Assembly (NCBI GenBank): GCA_964540095.1
Contig: CAZILH010000019.1
Location: 1 to 17,501, forward strand
Length of the DNA: 17,501 nucleotides
Reading direction: 5' to 3'
Source: CALMZN01 sp964540095
GTDB taxonomy: Bacteria > Patescibacteriota > Patescibacteriia > UBA1558 > GWA2-36-10
In this document: one piece after another, positions 8,679 through 14,920 of the stretch
Layout of the letters: each line of letters opens with the position of its first letter
How positions within the stretch are numbered: position 1 is the first letter of the stretch
Notes under the pieces: model-generated
Database searches by the model: none
What the model saw: only the letters and a program-made list of their open reading frames with translations
What the model was told of the DNA's origin: nothing
Made by a program: the position numbers and the translations under genes

Positions 8679-8987
8679 TTAAACGTTTAACTTTTCGACA
8701 AAGCGACCTAAGAGTGGCAGACGCCAATATTTGCCGTGCAAGGTCTGACTAATGCCCCGCACCGCAAAATAAATCGCCAAGATAAATACTGGCCACAACA
8801 AAATAAAAAAAGCGGCACAAGCTATTTCTACCAAAAATAAAAGCAGCCCCTGCTTAGCGTGAAAATGCGCATAGGGTGAATGCCTTTTGAACATCAGTGG
8901 AAATAAGCATAAAATTCCCACATAGCTCATAGCCGCGCTTACTTTGTGTTCCTCGACATCGTGCTTGTTTATTTGTATTTTTTCCAT
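8679..8987 (-). CDS. DUF4870/Tic20-like small membrane protein
   Basis: A 102-residue integral membrane protein. The N-terminus (1-16) is polar, then three hydrophobic segments occur at about 17-32, 47-66 and 66-78. The family-like core is AAMSYVGILCLFPLMFKRHSPYAHFHAKQG: a first helix ending in FPL, then a polar stretch carrying HAKQG (43-47) that leads into the second helix. Such proteins are common in bacteria and their function is not established. It starts 22 bp after the membrane protein gene upstream, so the two are probably one operon. The leader is A-rich with no Shine-Dalgarno site. Confidence 0.75.
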   Translation of the reverse strand: MEKIQINKHDVEEHKVSAAMSYVGILCLFPLMFKRHSPYAHFHAKQGLLLFLVEIACAAFFILLWPVFILAIYFAVRGISQTLHGKYWRLPLLGRFVEKLNV

Positions 8988-9001
8988 AATTTTTGTTTTT
9001 T

Positions 9002-9027
9002 ATTTAATTTTATTTAACCGGGGTAAA
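9002..9027 (-). repeat. Probable deleted copy of the palindromic intergenic element
   Basis: Minus-strand TTTACCCCGGTTAAATA joined to AAATTAAAT matches the left end of copies A and B (TTTACCCCGTKAAATA), followed directly by the segment that normally comes after the inner hairpin. As in the other copies, the sequence overlaps a stop codon, here supplying the FTPVK C-terminus of the upstream protein. The match is short, so chance cannot be ruled out. Confidence 0.4.
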
Positions 9028-9528
9028 TTTAAAAAATATAATATTTATTATCGCCACCATAATCAAGGCCCAAATCGGCTCCACCAAAATATTGAGCCAA
9101 GCCCAGGCCTCGGGCATCATCATTACTTTCATAATAGCCACCAAAATACTGGCCACAATGACGCTAGAAAAAGCCACGGCCACTATTTTTTCCCGATTCA
9201 AGCCCCACTGGTAATAGCCCAAGTATAGCCACAAAAGCAATACCAAGAGGCGATAAATCCAAGTCACAATCGTGATGGTCAAAATCGGCCAAAAGTTTTT
9301 GATCCCCAATGACCAGAGCAGATATTCGCCTAGCACCATAAGCAAAACAACTAGCAGTGAAGAAAAAACCCAACTAAAATTTTTCACATTTTTTGGTCTG
9401 AGCTTGATGACTTCTTCTTTGAGCTCATGCTCTATTTCTGGCAAGCCAAAATCAGCTACCCAGACCTCTTCGTGGATGGAAACAATCTTGCCATCAATCT
9501 CCACTTGCTCAATTTTTCCCTGCATCAT
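9010..9528 (-). CDS. Hypothetical four-helix membrane protein
   Basis: I do not recognise this 172-residue protein. Residues 1-48 are soluble and acidic, with beta-like character (KIEQVEIDGKIVSI). Four hydrophobic segments follow at about 52-74, 80-105, 113-135 and 143-167. The last residues (FTPVK) are encoded by a fragment resembling the palindromic element. Two adjacent ATG codons (9528 and 9525) could both serve as start. An extended -10 promoter lies 20 bp upstream. It appears to head an operon with the DUF4870-like gene, both products being membrane proteins. Confidence 0.75.
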   Translation of the reverse strand: MMQGKIEQVEIDGKIVSIHEEVWVADFGLPEIEHELKEEVIKLRPKNVKNFSWVFSSLLVVLLMVLGEYLLWSLGIKNFWPILTITIVTWIYRLLVLLLWLYLGYYQWGLNREKIVAVAFSSVIVASILVAIMKVMMMPEAWAWLNILVEPIWALIMVAIINIIFFKFTPVK

Positions 9529-9547
9529 AGGATTTTTTTACTTCTAT

Positions 9548-9556
9548 ATTATAACA
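9548..9556 (-). promoter_or_regulatory. Extended -10 promoter of the membrane-protein operon
   Basis: The minus strand reads TGTTATAAT, a perfect -10 hexamer preceded by the TGn extension. No good -35 is seen (T-rich at the expected place), as is usual for extended -10 promoters. The start would be near 9541, giving a leader of only about 13 nt. Confidence 0.65.
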
Positions 9557-9569
9557 GAAATTACCACAA

Positions 9570-9603
9570 AACAAAAACCCCTCAAACTACTTAGCTTGGG
9601 GGG
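9570..9603 (-). terminator. Intrinsic terminator of the dockerin-like protein gene
   Basis: On the minus strand CCCCAA and TTG(A)GGGG pair with one bulged base around a loop of about 10 nt, followed by TTTTTGTTTTG. It lies 24 bp after the stop of the secreted protein gene and just before the promoter of the next operon. Confidence 0.75.
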
Positions 9604-9626
9604 TTAAAAAATATAATCCTTAAAAA

Positions 9627-11522
9627 TTACTCAGCAATTTTTGATAGGTCACTGTCAGTGATACCCAGTGATCTGAATCTCATAATTTGATAGGCCGCTT
9701 CACCATCTCTCATATAATAGCGTTTGCCATCAGATGGATCAATATACCAAGCTTCGCCACGAGATTGAACTTGCAATACAATTCTACCGCGCAATCTATT
9801 GACCAAAGAGTTATCACTACTCAAAGTACCAGTCCCCAATGGATTAGTACCAGCTAAAATCTCGGCCTTATCTTTTACGCCATCACCGTCGGTATCGATT
9901 TTATTTGGATCAGTACCTAGACCACTCTCTAGTTTGTCAGCCAAGCCATCACCGTCGGTGTCAGTATCATTGAAACGATCCTCAAAGCCAACTGGTATTT
10001 TGGCTAAATCAACATTGCTAATGCCCAAGCCCGCCTCGCGCATCAAGCTATAAGCAGTTGTCCCGTCTTTGAGATAAAATCTTTTATCATCTTTGGGGTT
10101 GACGTACCAAGCTTCGCCGTGGTTCTCCACTTGAAGCAGTATGCGACCTCTGACTCTATTTATCAAATTTTTATCCACTCCTTGATTTGTGGTCCTTTCT
10201 TGCTCTCTATTTTGGAGACCATTGTCACTCAGTGGTTGAAGACATACTCCTTCTTTATCACCGTGAGCCAAGTGAGCAGCCAAAGCAGATTTAGCAATTT
10301 CTAAAGTATTGGTCTTACCATTACCGACAACATGGCAAACTTTTACTTTGGTATTATCTGTGACCTCATTGCCACTCAAAGTAGTAAAATTAATCGTAGT
10401 AGGATTGCCATACCTATAGCTTATCTCACTAGCAATGCCTGCTGTCTTTTTTAATTCTATATAATACTTGGTAGCGGCTTGTAAATTATTTATGGTCACC
10501 ATACTAGCATTCATGTTACCTGTAATAGCTGGGTCATTGGAAACACCACTGTCTGACCAAGCTAAGCCAGCTAAAGCTTCTGTACTAGTAGCATAGCGAT
10601 AATAGCCATTACCACTCATATTGACCGCTCGCCAATATATTCTAGCCGAACGCAAGGCCAATTGATCCACTCTGGTTTCAGCAATATCTAGTGACGAATC
10701 ATAGGCACCCATACTACCAGGCACAAAGATTAAAACTTTGGCAATACCATATTGCGTACCCAAATATTTTCTTACTTCAATATAATAAGTCGCGTCAGTG
10801 TCTAAACCGCTTAAATCCACTTGGCTACCAAACATATTGCCAGTAACATTGGGGTCATTGCTTACTCCGTCTGTTCTCCAAGGCAGAGTGCTTAATTCAC
10901 TCTGATTTTTGGAATAACGATACTCACCAGTACTACCAATACTAGAACGCCACCAAACTCTAGTGACGGCGTCAGAAATATTAGTAGTCCTAGACTCAGC
11001 GATAATTAAATATTGTGAATAATCAGTAATAGCTGGTGCACATCTAAAGTTTGTCCGACACCAATTATTATCTTGATAATTGGAAGAATAAAGCGTATTG
11101 TCGCTTAGGTTGTGAATACCATCATTGTTGACATCGTAGGTATCAGCACAGCCAGCATAAAGAGCCACATCACTCAAATTACGAACACCGTCATTGTTGA
11201 TGTCGCAGACAGCCAAGGCATTGTCGCTTGAACTGTTGGTTGTTGTTATTGAACATCTAAAGTTTGTCCGACACCAATTATTATCTTGATAATTGGAAGA
11301 ATAAAGCGTATTGTCGCTTAGGTTGTGAATACCATCATTGTTGACATCGTAGGTATCAGCACAGCCAGCATAAAGAGCCACATCACTCAAATTACGAACA
11401 CCGTCATTGTTGATGTCGCAGACGACTGGCCCAGTAGCACTGTTTTCTGTCGAAACAGTGGCCAAACTCAATGTAGGCAGAGCCATAGTGATCACCATCA
11501 ATGTAAAAAATAATTTTTTCAT
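9627..11522 (-). CDS. Secreted dockerin-like / FN3-like / TSP3 / GEAWYV-module protein
   Basis: A 631-residue exported protein. The signal peptide is residues 1-21 or so (cleavage near LSLA). Two identical 57-residue units (about 34-90 and 105-161) each carry two EF-hand-like calcium loops (DINNDGVRNLSD, DVNNDGIHNLSD) as in type I dockerins, plus four Cys (35, 54, 84 and 90 in the first) that could form disulfides. Two fibronectin-III-like domains follow (about 166-270 and 277-378). A short CHVVGN...HLAHGD module lies at 395-428. Two GEAWYV modules (456-512 and 575-630) flank TSP3-type calcium loops (DTDGDGLADKLESGLGTDPN, 520-560). No catalytic domain is recognisable. Inference: a calcium-stabilised surface protein for adhesion or scaffolding. 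No Shine-Dalgarno site is seen. Confidence 0.88.
   Translation of the reverse strand: MKKLFFTLMVITMALPTLSLATVSTENSATGPVVCDINNDGVRNLSDVALYAGCADTYDVNNDGIHNLSDNTLYSSNYQDNNWCRTNFRCSITTTNSSSDNALAVCDINNDGVRNLSDVALYAGCADTYDVNNDGIHNLSDNTLYSSNYQDNNWCRTNFRCAPAITDYSQYLIIAESRTTNISDAVTRVWWRSSIGSTGEYRYSKNQSELSTLPWRTDGVSNDPNVTGNMFGSQVDLSGLDTDATYYIEVRKYLGTQYGIAKVLIFVPGSMGAYDSSLDIAETRVDQLALRSARIYWRAVNMSGNGYYRYATSTEALAGLAWSDSGVSNDPAITGNMNASMVTINNLQAATKYYIELKKTAGIASEISYRYGNPTTINFTTLSGNEVTDNTKVKVCHVVGNGKTNTLEIAKSALAAHLAHGDKEGVCLQPLSDNGLQNREQERTTNQGVDKNLINRVRGRILLQVENHGEAWYVNPKDDKRFYLKDGTTAYSLMREAGLGISNVDLAKIPVGFEDRFNDTDTDGDGLADKLESGLGTDPNKIDTDGDGVKDKAEILAGTNPLGTGTLSSDNSLVNRLRGRIVLQVQSRGEAWYIDPSDGKRYYMRDGEAAYQIMRFRSLGITDSDLSKIAE
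11040..11210 (-). repeat. 171-bp perfect direct repeat, copy 1
   Basis: Identical base for base, by manual comparison, to 11253-11423 at an offset of 213 bp. It is exactly 57 codons in frame and encodes the second dockerin-like unit. Confidence 0.95.
11253..11423 (-). repeat. 171-bp perfect direct repeat, copy 2
   Basis: Partner of 11040-11210, encoding the first dockerin-like unit. A 42-bp spacer encoding a Ser/Thr-rich linker (SITTTNSSSDNALA) separates the two. Absence of even silent differences points to recent duplication or gene conversion. Confidence 0.95.
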
Positions 11523-11553
11523 AATTTTTTTAGTAATTAATTATCTTATCCCT

Positions 11554-11582
11554 ATTATATAGTACTTATTTTTACCCAAAAA
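11554..11582 (-). promoter_or_regulatory. Promoter of the dockerin-like protein gene
   Basis: TATAAT (11554-11559) lies 17 bp from a weak -35 TTTTTG (11577-11582). The start would be near 11547, giving a leader of about 25 nt. A second candidate, extended -10 TGGTATAAT at 11610-11618, lies further upstream. Confidence 0.6.
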
Positions 11583-11609
11583 GTTACAGGTGCTTAAAAA
11601 TACTAGTTC

Positions 11610-11618
11610 ATTATACCA
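11610..11618 (-). promoter_or_regulatory. Alternative extended -10 promoter
   Basis: Minus-strand TGGTATAAT, just after the groEL terminator. It would give a leader of about 80 nt to the dockerin-like gene. No clear -35 is seen. Confidence 0.4.
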
Positions 11619-11632
11619 GATATACCCAATAT

Positions 11633-11655
11633 AAAAAACCCCTCTTTTTGAGGAG
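11633..11655 (-). terminator. Intrinsic terminator of the groES-groEL operon
   Basis: On the minus strand CTCCTC and GAGGGG form a 6-bp stem (one G-T pair) around AAAAA, followed by TTTTTT. It lies 36 bp after the groEL stop. The plus strand also has a T-run after the stem, so it could work both ways. Confidence 0.8.
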
Positions 11656-11690
11656 CTTTTTATATTAAAATTAATTTTTTATATAGTTTA

Positions 11691-13334
11691 TTACATCATG
11701 CCCATACCACCGCCCATGCCACCCATACCTGACATGCCACCACCATGACTATTGTCATCTTTGCCTGGCAAATCAGTCACCACTGCTTCAGTGGTCAAAA
11801 ACATGCCAGCGGCGGAAGCAGCATTTTGTAAAGCACTACGGCTGACCTTGGTCGGATCTATGATACCGGCCTGTACCAGATCTTCAAACTTGTCATCTCG
11901 AGCATTGTAGCCGTGGTTGTCTTTGAGTTTCAAAATCTCAGCCACCACTACTTTGCCATCAGTGCCGGCATTGCTAGCAATCTGTTCGGCTGGTGAGGTC
12001 AAAGATTTTTTCAAAATATCAGCGCCTAATTTTTCTTCGCCAGTTAATTTCAAATCATCAATTGAGGACATGGAGCGTAAATAAGCTACGCCACCGCCAA
12101 CTACAAAGCCCTCTTCCACAGCCGCCTTGGTAGCAGCCAAGGCATCCTCAATGCGATCTTTCTTTTCTTTCATTTCTGTTTCTGTAGCGGCGCCAACTTT
12201 GATAATGGCTACACCGCCAGTCAATTTGGCCAAACGCTCTTGCAATTTTTCTTTTTCAAAATCCGAGTCAGCATTTTTTAATTCATTTTCAATTTGCTTG
12301 ATGCGCTTTTTGACTTCTTCTTGATCACCACGGCCATCGACGATGGTAGTGTTTTCTTTGGTAGAAACGACCTTGTGGGCTGAGCCCAACATATCAATAG
12401 TAGCGCTGTTGAGTTTCAAGCCCAGCTCTTCGGAAATTACGCGAGCGCCAGTCATGGCCGCAATGTCTTGAAGCATTTCTTTGCGTCTATCGCCAAAACC
12501 CGGAGCTTTGACAGCCAAGGTGTTGAATACTCCCCTGATCTTATTGACTACTAGCGTAGCCAAAGCTTCGCCCTCTATTTCATCAGCAATAACTACCAAC
12601 TCTTTTTTGCCAGATTGAGCCATGGTTTCCAAGAGTGGCAAAAGATCCTGAATAGCAGAAACTTTTTGGTCAGTGATCAAAATCATGGGGTCATTATAGA
12701 CAGCTTCCATTTTATCAGCATTAGTAACCATATAAGGAGAGACATAGCCCTTATCAAACTGCATGCCTTCCACCACTTCTTTTTCTACACCAAAGCTCTG
12801 GGACTCTTCCACAGTAATAACGCCATTCTTGCCAACGGCCTCCATGGCTGAGGCAATAATTTTGCCAATCTCTTTGTCATTAGCAGATATTGAAGCCACT
12901 TGTTCAATTTCGGCTTGGCTATCAACGGTCTTAGAAATTTTTTGCAAATGTTTGACCACGGCCTCAGTAGCCAAATCAATACCGCGCTTCAAAGCCAGTG
13001 GATTGGAGCCGGCCGTCACATTCTTCAAACCCTCAGCAATAATGCTCTGCGCCAAAACAGTGGCCGTGGTAGTACCATCGCCAGCCACATCAGCTGTCTT
13101 GGAGGCAACTTCTTTGACAATTTCCGCGCCAATGTTTTCAAACTTATCTTCCAGTTCAATATCTTTGGCTACAGTCACGCCGTCTTTGGTAATAGTTGGC
13201 GCGCCATAGCTTTTGTCCAAAACAACATTTCTGCCTTTTGGTCCCAAAGTCACTTTGACGGCGTTAGTTAAAATGTCCACGCCTTTTTTCATTTTAGCGC
13301 GGGCTTCTTCATTGAATATAATTTGCTTGGCCAT
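11691..13334 (-). CDS. groEL: Chaperonin GroEL (60 kDa)
   Basis: A 547-residue, full-length group I chaperonin. It forms a double heptameric ring that folds proteins in an ATP-driven cycle with GroES. Signatures include the nucleotide-binding GPKGRNVVLDKSYGAPTITK region (about 32-51), the DGTTTAT motif (about 87-93) with its catalytic Asp, the apical-domain segment AVKAPGFGDRRKEML, VGGGVAYLRS near residue 410 and the flexible Gly/Met-rich tail (530-547). It is second in the groES-groEL operon, but the 121-bp gap to groES contains a palindromic repeat. The groEL leader is AT-rich and lacks a Shine-Dalgarno site. Confidence 0.98.
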   Translation of the reverse strand: MAKQIIFNEEARAKMKKGVDILTNAVKVTLGPKGRNVVLDKSYGAPTITKDGVTVAKDIELEDKFENIGAEIVKEVASKTADVAGDGTTTATVLAQSIIAEGLKNVTAGSNPLALKRGIDLATEAVVKHLQKISKTVDSQAEIEQVASISANDKEIGKIIASAMEAVGKNGVITVEESQSFGVEKEVVEGMQFDKGYVSPYMVTNADKMEAVYNDPMILITDQKVSAIQDLLPLLETMAQSGKKELVVIADEIEGEALATLVVNKIRGVFNTLAVKAPGFGDRRKEMLQDIAAMTGARVISEELGLKLNSATIDMLGSAHKVVSTKENTTIVDGRGDQEEVKKRIKQIENELKNADSDFEKEKLQERLAKLTGGVAIIKVGAATETEMKEKKDRIEDALAATKAAVEEGFVVGGGVAYLRSMSSIDDLKLTGEEKLGADILKKSLTSPAEQIASNAGTDGKVVVAEILKLKDNHGYNARDDKFEDLVQAGIIDPTKVSRSALQNAASAAGMFLTTEAVVTDLPGKDDNSHGGGMSGMGGMGGGMGMM

Positions 13335-13369
13335 AATATTTTAAATTTTAATTTATAAAGTTTATCATC

Positions 13370-13453
13370 GTCATTGCGAGGAGTCTCGAGCGTAGTCGAG
13401 AGGCGACGAAGCAATCTACAAGCTGTGGATCGCCACGCTGCGCTCGCGATGAC
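13370..13453. repeat. Extragenic palindromic repeat between groES and groEL
   Basis: The ends GTCATTGCGAG (13370-13380) and CTCGCGATGAC (13443-13453) pair in 10 of 11 positions. Inside, TCTCGA / TCGAGA forms a further hairpin (13384-13401). It is GC-rich compared with the surrounding gap and begins 2 bp after the groES stop on the minus strand. Its TCATTGCGAG...GACGAAGCAATCT wording is like dispersed repeats I recall from many bacterial genomes, including CPR ones. In the operon mRNA it would form a long hairpin between the two cistrons. Confidence 0.8.
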
Positions 13454-13455
13454 AC

Positions 13456-13731
13456 CTACTCAATCACCGCCAATAAATCATCGTGATTCAAAATTTTGTG
13501 TTCTACATTATCGATTTTTATTTCCGAACCGCCGTATTCAGAAAAAACAACTTTTTGGCCAACAGCCAAATTTAATTTTACAATTTTTTCTCCACTGCCA
13601 ATAGCAATTATTTCACCTTCTTGACGAGATTCCTTACTAACTGACTCTGGCAAGATAATGCCGGCCTTGGTAGTTTCTTCTTTGGGTAATGGTTTGACAA
13701 TCACCCTATCACCTAATGGTTTTAACTTCAT
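13456..13731 (-). CDS. groES: Co-chaperonin GroES (10 kDa)
   Basis: A 91-residue, complete GroES, the heptameric lid of the GroEL chamber. It shows the family start KPLGDRVIVKPLPKEETTKAGI, with the mobile loop at about 17-33 (GIILPES contacts GroEL), VVFSEYGGSEIKI in the core, and the ending LNHDDLLAVIE. It is the first gene of the operon, behind a consensus promoter and CIRCE operator, with a leader of about 48 nt and no Shine-Dalgarno site. Expected regulation is repression by HrcA, released on heat or misfolding stress. hrcA is not in this window. Confidence 0.98.
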   Translation of the reverse strand: MKLKPLGDRVIVKPLPKEETTKAGIILPESVSKESRQEGEIIAIGSGEKIVKLNLAVGQKVVFSEYGGSEIKIDNVEHKILNHDDLLAVIE

Positions 13732-13773
13732 ATATTTTTATAACTTAATTATTATTTAATGTAGTGAATCAAA

Positions 13774-13800
13774 TTAGCACTCTCTATTTTAGAGTGCTAA
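13774..13800 (-). promoter_or_regulatory. CIRCE operator (HrcA binding site)
   Basis: A perfect match to the CIRCE consensus: TTAGCACTC, 9 bp, GAGTGCTAA. CIRCE is the well-established operator of the HrcA heat-shock repressor. The groES -10 box falls inside the 9-bp spacer, so a bound repressor would block RNA polymerase directly. Confidence 0.97.
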
Positions 13801-13814
13801 TTAAAAAATGTCAA
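13786..13814 (-). promoter_or_regulatory. groES-groEL promoter
   Basis: Perfect -35 TTGACA (13809-13814), a 17-bp spacer and -10 TAAAAT (13786-13791). The left CIRCE arm fills the end of the spacer, and the operator spacer holds the -10. The start is near 13779. Confidence 0.92.
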
Positions 13815-13820
13815 GTATTT

Positions 13821-13898
13821 TACCCCCTCTTTTCTTGTCCGCCTTTGGCGGGTCTCCCCCTAACTTAGGGGGAGATGTCCGATAGGACAGTGGGGGTA
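13821..13898. repeat. Cloverleaf-like palindromic repeat upstream of groES
   Basis: The outer ends TACCCCC (13821-13827) and GGGGGTA (13892-13898) pair and enclose three perfect hairpins: CCGCC/GGCGG (13839-13851), TCCCCCTA/TAGGGGGA (13855-13873) and TGTCC/GGACA (13876-13889). It sits just beyond the groES promoter and before the plus-strand island. I recall similar CCCCCTAACTTAGGGGG-type units in other CPR genomes, but copy number cannot be tested here. Confidence 0.75.
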
Positions 13899-13908
13899 TT
13901 AGTTAAAG

Positions 13909-13937
13909 TTGACAAACATTTAGTAAAATGATTTCAT
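13909..13937 (+). promoter_or_regulatory. Possible promoter of the 81-residue gene
   Basis: A perfect -35 TTGACA (13909-13914) is present, but the hexamer 17 bp downstream is only TTTCAT. The run TTGACAAA resembles the much better promoter at 14455 in the same island. A TATAGT at 13953-13958 lies too far away to pair with it. Confidence 0.4.
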
Positions 13938-13982
13938 TTGGACTATAGTGAACAGAAACATCTACCACTTGGGAGGTGAAAC

Positions 13983-14228
13983 ATGCGCGCTGTCTACCAC
14001 AGGAATCGCCTGATCGACAAATTCTGCCGGTTCTTCTACACCACCTGCGTCTGGGGCCTGGATCTGCCTGACAATGCCCCCAAGTTCTTGAGATGCTCAA
14101 AGATGAGGCTCGAGGAGGGAGCTTCAGACCTGTTTCACGCCCTGCTCTTTCTTGGTGCCATTGTTCTGAATCGCTCGATCGGCTTCTTTCGCGGTCTGCG
14201 ATATGGCCTCCGCGACAAGGTGTTGTGA
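13983..14228 (+). CDS. Hypothetical 81-residue protein in GC-rich island
   Basis: I do not recognise this protein. The case for a real gene rests on the strong Shine-Dalgarno GGGAGGTG ending 4 bp before the ATG, GC-rich codons unlike the neighbours, its own strand, and a terminator closing the two-gene unit. It is basic at both ends (MRAVYHRNRLIDKFCRF; FFRGLRYGLRDKVL) with one hydrophobic stretch at about 49-63 (LFHALLFLGAIVLNR) that could be a membrane or amphipathic helix. A minus-strand open frame over the same DNA lacks these signals. The next small gene starts 39 bp downstream. Confidence 0.6.
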   Translation: MRAVYHRNRLIDKFCRFFYTTCVWGLDLPDNAPKFLRCSKMRLEEGASDLFHALLFLGAIVLNRSIGFFRGLRYGLRDKVL

Positions 14229-14267
14229 TGTTCCTTCGATTTTTCACTACACAGAAAGGAGTGTGCG

Positions 14268-14369
14268 GTGAAATTGCGATTCCCCAACCTATCATTTGGA
14301 TTTGCGGTTGCCTGGACCATGGCAATGTTGGCCGTACTGGGCATCAAAGCCCTGCTCGATGCGCCATAA
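14268..14369 (+). CDS. Predicted 33-residue single-pass membrane microprotein
   Basis: The frame starts with GTG and ends with TAA. AAAGGAG lies 6 bp before the start, a good Shine-Dalgarno. The product is a short basic N-terminus (MKLRFPN), then a continuous hydrophobic helix at about 8-29 (SFGFAVAWTMAMLAVLGIKALL) and a short tail. It lies 39 bp after the 81-residue gene and 27 bp before a strong terminator, so the two form a compact unit. An upstream ATG in the same frame (14227) would overlap the preceding stop and has a poorer ribosome site. No family recognised. Confidence 0.55.
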   Translation: MKLRFPNLSFGFAVAWTMAMLAVLGIKALLDAP

Positions 14370-14396
14370 TGGCTAAACTGCTCCTTCCGACTTCGT

Positions 14397-14438
14397 GCCC
14401 TAACTACCGATTACATGCGGTGGCTAGGGCTTTTTTTT
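14397..14438 (+). terminator. Strong intrinsic terminator of the first island unit
   Basis: GCCCTAACTACCG and CGGTGGCTAGGGC form a 13-bp stem with one A-C mismatch and one G-T pair, followed directly by eight T. A second perfect hairpin, CGACCC/GGGTCG with a 3-nt loop, follows at 14439-14453. Confidence 0.92.
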
Positions 14439-14454
14439 CGACCCGTCGGGTCGT

Positions 14455-14483
14455 TTGACAAAAATGCTAAAATATGCTAATAT
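14455..14483 (+). promoter_or_regulatory. Consensus promoter of the 107-residue gene
   Basis: TTGACA (14455-14460), exactly 17 bp, then TAATAT (14478-14483) preceded by TGC, an extended -10. The start would be near 14490, giving a leader of about 65 nt. It begins directly after the second hairpin of the preceding terminator. Confidence 0.88.
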
Positions 14484-14554
14484 AATATGTTTTATGTTCC
14501 TGCCACAATTCACGCGAAACAGCCCATAAGTGGACAGAAAGTGTAGGTGTAGTC

Positions 14555-14878
14555 ATGCCCAAGATCGCGATCATCGGCTACCAGCCCGAAGTGGCCTGGG
14601 AACTCCGTGAGAAGATCGATCGAGTGATGCAGAAGCTCGGCCTGAGCGACGAAGCCATCACCGACATCGCTACCGGACACGTGACCAGGTCCTGCGATGG
14701 TCAAGAGCAGGCCAAGCCATACTTGCTGGTCTGCTCGACCGAAATCGGCGAGATCGACGACATCATGGTTGCTCTGATCCGCGCCGGCATCGGCGAGGAC
14801 ACCGAGCAGCTTCTGATCAATGACTTCAGGAGCGCCGAGGAGATGAGAGGCGACCCTGAGTTCGGCTCCGAGATCTAA
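14555..14878 (+). CDS. Small conserved-looking hypothetical protein, 107 residues
   Basis: An acidic soluble protein starting MPKIAIIGYQPE, with a predicted alternation of strand and helix: strand 3-8, helix about 12-28, strand 35-42, a Cys-containing segment RSCDGQEQAKPYLLVCST (45-62), helix about 66-78, then strand and helix to the end. Cys47 and Cys60 flank a loop. I recall similar short CPR proteins with a SCDG...PYL.VCST core, but know no function. The alpha/beta pattern would fit a ferredoxin-like or tautomerase-like fold, which is only a guess. AGGTG lies 5 bp before the ATG, a consensus promoter is upstream and a terminator 42 bp downstream. Third positions are strongly G/C. The long minus-strand frame over it is a shadow of this codon bias. 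Confidence 0.85.
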   Translation: MPKIAIIGYQPEVAWELREKIDRVMQKLGLSDEAITDIATGHVTRSCDGQEQAKPYLLVCSTEIGEIDDIMVALIRAGIGEDTEQLLINDFRSAEEMRGDPEFGSEI

Positions 14879-14920
14879 GACAGCAATGTCTGGCTCGGAC
14901 GACCAGAGTTCGTAACCCAA

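Noticed and set aside
12763..13209. Plus-strand frame of 148 codons antisense to groEL
   Set aside because: groEL is unmistakable on the minus strand; this frame is a by-product of its codon use.
13370..13453. Possible riboswitch or rho-independent terminator between groES and groEL
   Set aside because: No T-tract follows the hairpin and no known riboswitch core is visible; an extragenic repeat explains it better.
13374..13604. Plus-strand frame starting in the groES-groEL repeat
   Set aside because: It is made of palindromic repeat and groES antisense sequence and has no translation signals.
13821..13898. Possible tRNA because of the cloverleaf-like layout
   Set aside because: No TTCGA T-loop, D-loop or anticodon-loop features; the arms are G/C runs typical of a palindromic repeat.
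13903..14325. Minus-strand open frame of 140 codons across the GC-rich island
   Set aside because: It lacks a ribosome site and promoter, runs through the RBS and start of the plus-strand gene, and its composition is explained by GC-rich codons on the other strand.
14494..14529. 11-codon leader frame before the 107-residue gene
   Set aside because: No ribosome site and no regulatory amino-acid run or attenuator structure; short frames like this are expected by chance.
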